A stretch of 64,000 nt of DNA from positions 7,223,501 to 7,287,500 of the forward strand of contig NZ_CP129137.1 of assembly GCF_030406905.1 (NCBI RefSeq), in the 5' to 3' direction. The DNA comes from Streptomyces sp. HUAS CB01. GTDB lineage: Bacteria > Actinomycetota > Actinomycetes > Streptomycetales > Streptomycetaceae. The notes below the pieces were generated by a model. It searched no databases and was not told where the DNA came from. It saw only the letters and a program-made list of their open reading frames with translations. Shown here in pieces: positions 56,245 to 64,000 of the stretch (positions are counted from its first letter, which is position 1; each line of letters begins with the position of its first letter). The position numbers were made by a program, and so were the translations under genes.

Positions 56245-58415
56245 TGACGCCGTCGCAGGCAGCGGGCTCGGCGGCGGGCCCGGACGACCTGGAGGACAGA
56301 CTCAGACGGTTCGCGACCATCTGGAGCCGGGCGATCTTCCCGGTCACGGCCACGTCGCTGACCCGCCCCGAGTTCGAGCGGCATCTGCTCCCGCTGGCAC
56401 GGCAGTTGAGCGAGGCGCTGCACACGCGCCCGTTCGACTCCGCGGCCGCCCAGCGGGTCGGCGCGGCCCTCGTCGACGCCCACTGCACGGACCCGGACGC
56501 CCTCAGCCGCACGCTCGGCGTCGTCGACGCCTACCTGGTCCTGTACTGCGGGAACGACCAGGAGTCCGCCGAGGACAGCCGGGCCCGCTGCGCCCGGCTG
56601 CAGCACGCGCTCGCCGCCGGGTACGCCCTCGCGCTGCGCGAGCGCACCCTCACCGAGCAGGAGGCCATCGCCCGGTCCGCGCTGGCGGCGCGCAGCGTGG
56701 CGATGGAGGCCCTGCACGCCACCGAGACGCGCTTCCGCGCCGTGTTCGAGGACGCGGCGATCGGCATCGGCATCGCCGATCTCGACGGCAACGTCCTGGA
56801 GGTCAACGACACGCTGACCCGGATGTTCGGCGGACTGGAGCACCACGTCCGCGGCCGCAAGGTCAACGAGTGGGCCCACCCGGAGGACCGCCCGCAGACC
56901 TGGAACATGTACGAGGAGCTCGTACGCGGCGAGCGCGAGCACTACCGGGTCGAGAAGCCCTTCTACCGCAACGACGGCACGGTGCTCTGGACCAATCTCA
57001 CCGTCTCGCTGCTGCGCGACGCCGACGGGATGCCCCAGTACCAGCTGGCGTTGATGGAGGACACCACCGAACGGCGGCTGCTCAACCTCCGGCTGCGCTA
57101 CGAGGCGACGCACGACGCGCTCACCGGGCTGCCCAACCGGACCCTGTTCTTCGAGCGTCTGGAGAAGGCGCTGGCGGCCGGCGAAGGTGCCCGGTTCGGG
57201 CTCTGCTACCTGGACCTCGACGGGTTCAAGGCCATCAACGACAGCCTCGGCCACTCGGCCGGGGACCGGCTGCTCGTCGAGGTGGCCGACCGGCTGCAGA
57301 GCTGCGCCACCGCCCCCGGTGAGATGGTTGCCCGGCTCGGCGGCGACGAGTTCGTGGCGCTGACGACCGGCCGGGAGACCCAGCGCGAGGTGGGCGAACT
57401 CGCCACCCGGATCCTCGCCGCGCTGGCCGCGCCCGTCACCCTCGACGGCCGGGAGATCAGCGTCCGGGGCAGCATCGGGATCGTCGAAGGGCCGGCGGCC
57501 GGGGAGCGGACCTCGGCGGAGGTCCTGCGCAGCGCGGACATCACCATGTACCGGGCCAAGTCCGCGGGCGGGAACCGCTACGAGCTCGCCGACCCGGAGG
57601 CGGACGCCCGCGCGATCACCCGGCACGGGCTGACCACGGCGCTCCCGGCGGCTCTGGAGCGGGGCGAGTTCTTCATCGAGTACCAGCCCCTCGTGCACCT
57701 CGGCGACGGCCGGGTGCACGGCGCGGAGGCGCTCGTGCGCTGGTCGCACCCGCAGCACGGGATCCTCGGGCCGGACCACTTCATCCCGCTCGCCGAGCAC
57801 ACCGGGCTGATCGTGCCGCTCGGTCGCTGGGTCCTCCAGGAGGCCGTGCGGCAGGCGCGCTCCTGGCACGAGCAGGCCGAGCCGGGCGGGTCCGCGCCGC
57901 CGCTGCGGATCAACGTCAACCTGTCCCCGACCCAGCTGCACCACCCCGGTCTGGTCGCCGACACCGTGGACGTGCTGGAGCGCTCGGGCCTTCCGCCCGG
58001 TGCGCTGTGCCTGGAGGTCACCGAGTCCGCGCTGATCGGAGCGGACGAGGACCTGCTCAAACCGCTGCGGCAACTCGCCGAGATGGGCGTCGACATCGCG
58101 CTCGACGACTTCGGCACGGGCTACTCGAACCTGGCCAATCTGCGGCGGCTCCCGGTGAGCGTGCTCAAGCTGGACCGCTCCTTCACCCAGGGCATGCAGC
58201 AGCACCCGGCGGATCCGGTGGACCGGAAGATCGTCGAAGGGATCGTCTCGCTGGCCCACAGCCTGGAGCTGGCGGTGACGGTCGAGGGCGTGGAGACCGG
58301 CGTCCAGGCCGAGCAACTGCGCGAACTGGGCTGCGACACGGCACAGGGCTGGTACTACGCCCGGCCGGGCCCGCCGGACCGCCTCCACACGCTGTCGCTC
58401 GCGGACGCGGTGTAG
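56241..58415 (+). CDS. rmdA: PAS-GGDEF-EAL c-di-GMP enzyme, RmdA-like
   Basis: The 724-aa protein has an N-terminal helical domain (about 20-150) and PAS/PAC (about 155-280; FRAVFEDAAIGIGIADLDGN). Its diguanylate cyclase domain carries the intact active site ARLGGDEFVAL near 364, and its EAL phosphodiesterase domain has HGAEALVRW near 492 and IALDDFGTGYSNLANLRRLP near 620. Both sites look complete. S. coelicolor RmdA (SCO0928) has this architecture and this neighbourhood and lowers c-di-GMP to promote aerial growth. The start (GTG 56241 or ATG 56244) overlaps the methyltransferase gene. Its TAG stop touches a MITE-like element. Confidence 0.85.
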   Translation: MMTPSQAAGSAAGPDDLEDRLRRFATIWSRAIFPVTATSLTRPEFERHLLPLARQLSEALHTRPFDSAAAQRVGAALVDAHCTDPDALSRTLGVVDAYLVLYCGNDQESAEDSRARCARLQHALAAGYALALRERTLTEQEAIARSALAARSVAMEALHATETRFRAVFEDAAIGIGIADLDGNVLEVNDTLTRMFGGLEHHVRGRKVNEWAHPEDRPQTWNMYEELVRGEREHYRVEKPFYRNDGTVLWTNLTVSLLRDADGMPQYQLALMEDTTERRLLNLRLRYEATHDALTGLPNRTLFFERLEKALAAGEGARFGLCYLDLDGFKAINDSLGHSAGDRLLVEVADRLQSCATAPGEMVARLGGDEFVALTTGRETQREVGELATRILAALAAPVTLDGREISVRGSIGIVEGPAAGERTSAEVLRSADITMYRAKSAGGNRYELADPEADARAITRHGLTTALPAALERGEFFIEYQPLVHLGDGRVHGAEALVRWSHPQHGILGPDHFIPLAEHTGLIVPLGRWVLQEAVRQARSWHEQAEPGGSAPPLRINVNLSPTQLHHPGLVADTVDVLERSGLPPGALCLEVTESALIGADEDLLKPLRQLAEMGVDIALDDFGTGYSNLANLRRLPVSVLKLDRSFTQGMQQHPADPVDRKIVEGIVSLAHSLELAVTVEGVETGVQAEQLRELGCDTAQGWYYARPGPPDRLHTLSLADAV

Positions 58416-58478
58416 GGCGTGTGGCGGAAGTCCCTCCTCGCCCCGCGGGCCGACGGAGCTACTTCCGCCACATGCCCT
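58415..58478. mobile_element. 64-bp MITE-like element, short relative of 45971 element
   Basis: AGGGCGTGTGGCGGAAGT and ACTTCCGCCACATGCCCT are 18-bp terminal inverted repeats with one mismatch. The interior CCCTCCTCGCCCCGCGGGCC then GACGGAGCT matches the two ends of the 45971 element read in the opposite orientation, with its central 100 bp removed. It begins in the rmdA-like stop codon and can form a terminator-like hairpin. Confidence 0.75.
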
Positions 58479-58701
58479 GGCCGGGCCGACGCCGTCTCGG
58501 AGCACGGACGGAGCCCCTGCCGGACACCGGTGGGGGCGGGGGCCGCGGGGGGCCCGCCGAGGGACGCGACCGCCGCTGTCCCTGGCGAGGGTCGCCCGGG
58601 GCGCCCCCGTGCCGCCGGCCTCGGCGCCGGGGGACGTACCCGGACGACCGGCCGGGATCGACGCCGCCGCGGTGATCGACCGACGGGCAGGTCCCCGCGC
58701 C

Positions 58702-59616
58702 TCAGGCGTCGGCGCCCGGCTTCCGCGGAGCCGACGTGCGCGTCTGCAGCAGCAGGCGCTGGAGTTCGCGGGCCGCCCGCGGCGGGGCCACATCGCTGCG
58801 GTGGGCCAGGGCGATCGTGCGGCGCAGGCCGGGGCGGGCGAGGGCGGTGACCCGGAGGTCGCGGCCCGCGCGGGCGGCGGCGACCATGCGGGGCACGACC
58901 GCCACACCGAGGCCCGCCCGCACGAAACCGAGCACCGCGTCCATCTCTCCGCCCTCCACCGTGAACGACGGTTCGAAGCCCTCCGCACGGCACGCGGCGA
59001 CCGTGAGTTCCCGGAGGTCGTACCCGTGCCGGAACATCACCAGCGGCTCGCCCTGGAGATCCGCGATCCGCACCGGCCGGCGCGGCGCGGGGGACGCCGC
59101 CGAGGAGACCACCACCAGGTCCTCCTGGAGCAGCTCCACCGTCGTCAGTGCCGGTGACGGCGTCGGCAGGGGCAGCACCACCAGGGCGAGGTCGAGCGCC
59201 CCGCGGGCCAGCTGCCGTACGAGATCGTGCGAGCCGCCCTCCTCGATCAAAAGTTCGATCCCTGGGTGGAGATCGTGGAAGGCGCGCAGCACGTCCGGCA
59301 GCAGGCCCGTGCACAGGCTCGGGGTCGCCCCCAGCCGCACCCGTCCCCTCCGCAGCTGTGCCAGCTCCTGCACCTCGTGCCGGGCGGTGTCGGCGTCGGC
59401 GAGGATCCGCCGGGCCAGCGGGAGCAGCGCCTCACCCGCGTCGGTGAGGGCGATGTTGCCGCGCGCACGGCTGAACAGCTCCGCGCCCAGCTCCTTCTCC
59501 AGCGCCCGGATCTGCTGCGACAGCGAGGGCTGGGAGACGTGCACCCGTTCCGCCGCCCGGGTGAAGTGCCGGGTCTCGGCGACGGCCACGAAGTACTGGA
59601 GCTGCTGGAACTGCAT
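58702..59616 (-). CDS. LysR family transcriptional regulator
   Basis: The 304-aa protein starts MQFQQLQYFVAVAETRHFTR. The winged helix-turn-helix includes ERVHVSQPSLSQQIRALEKE (about 22-42), and the effector domain (about 90-290) has LRLGATPSLCTGLLPDVLRA-type sequence. It is divergent from sdhCAB with an ATAG-N7-CTAT palindrome between, so it probably regulates sdh and itself. S. coelicolor has a LysR gene at the same place. GTG 59625 is an alternative start. Confidence 0.9.
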   Translation of the reverse strand: MQFQQLQYFVAVAETRHFTRAAERVHVSQPSLSQQIRALEKELGAELFSRARGNIALTDAGEALLPLARRILADADTARHEVQELAQLRRGRVRLGATPSLCTGLLPDVLRAFHDLHPGIELLIEEGGSHDLVRQLARGALDLALVVLPLPTPSPALTTVELLQEDLVVVSSAASPAPRRPVRIADLQGEPLVMFRHGYDLRELTVAACRAEGFEPSFTVEGGEMDAVLGFVRAGLGVAVVPRMVAAARAGRDLRVTALARPGLRRTIALAHRSDVAPPRAARELQRLLLQTRTSAPRKPGADA

Positions 59617-59626
59617 ACCTCCCACG

Positions 59627-59693
59627 ATAGACCCCGCCTATTGAGATCAGCCGGATCATGTCTTGGACCTCTCGGTGCCTTCCCGCCTAGCGT
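59627..59693 (+). promoter_or_regulatory. sdhC promoter with LysR-type box
   Basis: ATAG-ACCCCGC-CTAT (59627-59641) is a T-N11-A LysR box. TTGGAC (59663-59668) and TAGCGT (59688-59693), 19 bp apart, form the promoter. The -10 ends 8 nt before ATG 59702, with no Shine-Dalgarno, so sdhC may be leaderless. The box sits just upstream of the -35, an activator position. Confidence 0.55.
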
Positions 59694-59701
59694 CTGTGTC
59701 C

Positions 59702-60406
59702 ATGGCTCTCGCAACGCGGACGGGCCGACGGCCGTCCATGACGCGCACGCTCTGGCAGTCGACCGTCGGCAAGAAGACGGTCATGGCCGTGACCGGCCTG
59801 ATCATGCTCGGCTACCTGGTCGTCCACATGCTGGGCAACCTCAAGATCTTCTTCGGCTCCGACGAGTTCAACGGCTACGCCCACTGGCTGCGCACGCTCG
59901 GTGAGCCGTTCCTCCACTACGAGTGGGCGCTCTGGATCGTCCGCCTCGTGCTCCTCGCGGCCGTCGTACTGCACGGCGTGTCGGCGTACCAGCTCAGCCG
60001 GCGGGACATCCGCGCCCGCCCGAGCAAGTACGTCCACAAGCGCCGGCGCGCGAGCTACGCCACCCGCACCATGCGCTGGGGCGGCATCATCCTCGGGCTG
60101 TTCATCGTCTGGCACCTGCTGGACCTGACCACGCTCACCGTCAACGAGAACGCCCAGCCCGGCAGGCCGTACGAGAACGTCGTCGCGACCTTCTCCACCC
60201 CCTACGGCAACGCCGTCTACCTCACCGCGATGCTCGCCCTCGGACTGCACATCCGCCACGGGTTCTGGAGCGCCGCCCAGACCCTCGGCGCGGGCAGCGT
60301 ACGCCGCGACCGCGCCCTCAGGACCGCCGCCAACGGCCTCGCGCTGGTGCTGACGGTGGGCTTCATCTCGGTACCCGTCGCCGTCATGACCGGAGTCGTG
60401 AGCTGA
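59702..60406 (+). CDS. sdhC: succinate dehydrogenase cytochrome b subunit
   Basis: The 234-aa membrane subunit has five helices, beginning [20 protein letters not shown] near 25. The haem-ligand His candidates are in [38 protein letters not shown] and [13 protein letters not shown] single five-helix subunit with no separate SdhD is the type B quinone reductase arrangement, as in Bacillus. It is 1 bp before sdhA. ATG 59702 is used; a second Met (59738) would trim a basic N-terminus. Confidence 0.93.
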   Translation: MALATRTGRRPSMTRTLWQSTVGKKTVMAVTGLIMLGYLVVHMLGNLKIFFGSDEFNGYAHWLRTLGEPFLHYEWALWIVRLVLLAAVVLHGVSAYQLSRRDIRARPSKYVHKRRRASYATRTMRWGGIILGLFIVWHLLDLTTLTVNENAQPGRPYENVVATFSTPYGNAVYLTAMLALGLHIRHGFWSAAQTLGAGSVRRDRALRTAANGLALVLTVGFISVPVAVMTGVVS

Positions 60407-60407
60407 C

Positions 60408-62350
<1,943 letters not shown>

Positions 62351-62354
<4 letters not shown>

Positions 62355-63097
62355 AGCTCAGACTGCGCGTCTGGCGCCAGAAGAACGCCGACGCACCCGG
62401 CGCCATGGCCACCTACGAGGTCGACGGCATCTCCGAGGACATGTCGTTCCTGGAGATGCTCGACACCCTCAACGAGGAACTCATCCTGCGCGGGGAGGAG
62501 CCGGTCGCCTTCGACCACGACTGCCGCGAGGGCATCTGCGGCGCCTGTTCGCTGGTCATCAACGGCGACGCGCACGGCCCGGAGCGCACCACCACGTGCC
62601 AGCTCCACATGCGTTCCTTCGAGGACGGCGACACGATCGACGTCGAGCCGTGGCGTGCCTCCGCGTTCCCGGTGGTGAAGGACCTGGTCGTGGACCGCTC
62701 GGCGTTCGACCGGATCATCCAGGCGGGCGGCTACGTCTCCGTCCCGACCGGCTCCGCTCCGGAGGCACACGCCACACCGGTCCCCAAGGCCGACGCCGAC
62801 TCCGCCTTCGAACACGCCGAATGCATCGGCTGCGGGGCGTGCGTCGCAGCCTGCCCCAACGGCTCGGCGATGCTCTTCACCTCGGCGAAGGTCAACCACC
62901 TCAACGTGCTCCCGCAGGGCGCGCCCGAGCGCGAGACGCGGGTGCTCGACATGGTCGCCGCCATGGACGAGGAGGGCTTCGGCGGCTGCACCCTCACCGG
63001 CGAGTGCGCGACGGCCTGCCCGAAGGGCATTCCGCTCCCGTCCATCACGGCGATGAACCGCGAGTGGCTGCGTGCCACGCGGAAGGTCAAGCGGTAG
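62351..63097 (+). CDS. sdhB: succinate dehydrogenase iron-sulfur subunit
   Basis: The 248-aa protein carries the three cluster sites. The 2Fe-2S ligands are in [20 protein letters not shown] and TTTCQL (about 56-82). The 4Fe-4S is [14 protein letters not shown] (about 158-171), and the third site is [16 protein letters not shown] (about 217-232). It passes electrons from FAD to quinone in SdhC. It is the last gene of sdhCAB; the hairpin at 63160 lies 62 bp beyond its stop. Confidence 0.97.
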
Positions 63098-63159
63098 GCC
63101 GCGTCCGGCACATCCCGCACGGCGGTCGGACACGGCCCAGCCGCACCCCACGACGGGGG

Positions 63160-63207
63160 AGCGGGCCGCCACGGGTCGTCAGTCCGTGAAGGACCCGTGG
63201 CGGCCCG
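63160..63207. terminator. long hairpin at the convergent sdhB / enoyl-CoA hydratase ends
   Basis: Arms 63160-63176 and 63191-63207 pair perfectly over 17 bp (GCGGGCCGCCACGGGTC and its complement) with a 14-nt loop. The hairpin includes the hydratase stop codon and can serve both strands. Confidence 0.85.
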
Positions 63208-63958
63208 CGCCACCCGTGAAGCGGTCCGCGCCCGACTGCGTCTCGCCGGCGGACAGGGGCACGAGACCGTGCCGGTACTCGCCCGCGAGCGCCTCGGGTT
63301 CGGGCAGGCCGTGCTGTTCGCGTACGGAGAGCCGGTCGTGGCGCAGGCACAGCCGGGGGAACGCGGCGATCTCGTGGGCGAGCGCTTCGGCCGCGCGCCG
63401 GGACTCCCCGGGCGGGACGAGCCGGTTGGCGAGCCCGATCCCGTAGGCTTCGGCGGCCGGTACGGGGCGGCCGGTGAGGATCAGGTCCATGGCGCGGCTC
63501 TCGCCGATGAGCCGCGGGAGCCGCACCGTGCCGCCGTCGATCAGCGGGACGCCCCAGCGGCGGCAGAACACCCCGAAGACCGCGTCCTGTTCGGCGACCC
63601 GCAGATCGCACCAGAGGGCGAGCTCCAGGCCGCCCGCCACGGCGTGGCCGGAGACCGCGGCGATCACGGGCTTGCTCAGCCGCATCCGGGTCGGGCCCAT
63701 CGGGCCGTCGCCGTCCGCGGTGACCGTGTTGCCGCGCCCGGTGCCGACGGCCTTGAGATCGGCGCCGGCGCAGAACGTGCCGCCCTCGCCCCACAGCACG
63801 GCGACGGCGGCGTCCTCGTCCGCCTCGAACCGACGGAAGGCGTCGGCCAGCAGTGCCGCCGTCGGGCCGTCCACCGCGTTGCGCACCTCGGGGCGGCTGA
63901 GGACGACGGTGAGGACGGGGCCGTCGCGCTCGATCCGTACGGCCGGGGTGTCACCCAT
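63179..63958 (-). CDS. enoyl-CoA hydratase/isomerase (crotonase) family protein
   Basis: The 259-aa protein starts MGDTPAVRIERDGPVLTVVL. The first oxyanion-hole motif is GEGGTFCAGADLKAVGTG near 58-75, and the second is SGHAVAGGLELALWCDLRVA near 102-122. At the usual first catalytic Glu the sequence is AVFGVFCRRWGVPLIDGG, lacking it, so classical hydration chemistry is uncertain. It acts on acyl-CoA thioesters in fatty acid or aromatic metabolism. It stands convergent to sdhB, and nothing more of its operon is in the window. Confidence 0.9.
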   Translation of the reverse strand: MGDTPAVRIERDGPVLTVVLSRPEVRNAVDGPTAALLADAFRRFEADEDAAVAVLWGEGGTFCAGADLKAVGTGRGNTVTADGDGPMGPTRMRLSKPVIAAVSGHAVAGGLELALWCDLRVAEQDAVFGVFCRRWGVPLIDGGTVRLPRLIGESRAMDLILTGRPVPAAEAYGIGLANRLVPPGESRRAAEALAHEIAAFPRLCLRHDRLSVREQHGLPEPEALAGEYRHGLVPLSAGETQSGADRFTGGAGRHGSFTD

Positions 63959-64000
63959 CGTTCGTCCTCCCGCTGATGCGCCTGCCAGGTCCGGTCGAGG

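Overview
The window is high-GC actinobacterial DNA, almost certainly a Streptomyces chromosome. The reasons are the strong G/C third-position bias, GTG starts, several start codons that sit only 6-8 nt after a TANNNT -10 hexamer, a SARP/AfsR regulator, SpoIIE-type PP2C phosphatases, a DUF5302 protein, a PF04672-type methyltransferase, and a right end in the order lipoprotein / methyltransferase / PAS-GGDEF-EAL / LysR / sdhCAB. That order matches, as I remember it, S. coelicolor SCO0930 to SCO0922.

Left end (1-8 kb): a decay zone. It holds the C-terminal remnant of an N-6 DNA methylase abutting a broken IS30 transposase, an ATP-binding protein with an in-frame internal deletion, a three-times frame-disrupted gene beside an intact SDR and a CGNR regulator, and an AbiEii-type toxin gene with two frameshifts behind an intact partner gene. 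Intact genes in between are mostly conserved unknowns.

8-16.3 kb: a 971-aa AfsR/SARP regulator is followed by a compact RiPP locus of the ATP-grasp (graspetide) type, with a precursor (11461-11706), an ATP-grasp maturase overlapping it by 1 nt and a small upstream protein, but no methyltransferase in sight. Then come a DUF5302 protein, panD, a GNAT protein coupled to an Asp/Glu racemase-like protein, and a proline-rich peptide gene.

16.3-26.3 kb: gnd; a secreted transglycosylase-LysM-M23 protein convergent and overlapping with a DMT-type transporter; a FhuF-like 2Fe-2S protein; glgA/glgM and glgC (ADP-glucose and maltosyl phosphate branch of glycogen metabolism); a long SDR with a Cys4 knuckle; and a 55-aa peptide.

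26.3-35.9 kb: a YndJ - DUF1990 - lipase maturation factor operon on the minus strand with two TTGAAC-N2-GTTCA operators at its promoter; a lipoprotein; a PAS-GAF-PP2C-HATPase phosphatase; a wax ester synthase/DGAT; an Fpg/Nei glycosylase; and a zinc-finger anti-sigma factor.

36-46 kb: a LytTR response regulator, two very small membrane peptides, a DUF485 protein, an acetate/pyruvate-type Na+/solute symporter and a LytS-type kinase. Together they look like a nutrient-sensing uptake unit. Minus-strand genes follow: an unknown protein, an ECF sigma factor, an APC permease and a universal stress protein.

46-64 kb: LysX (lysyl-PG synthase fused to lysyl-tRNA synthetase), a class F sortase, two secreted proteins with C-terminal membrane anchors (one with nine perfect 10-residue repeats), a DUF4239 protein, a polyproline protein, then the lipoprotein, methyltransferase, rmdA-like, LysR and sdhCAB genes, and an enoyl-CoA hydratase. 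Two related inverted-repeat elements (166 bp at 45971, 64 bp at 58415) look like MITEs. I saw no tRNA, rRNA or CRISPR array.
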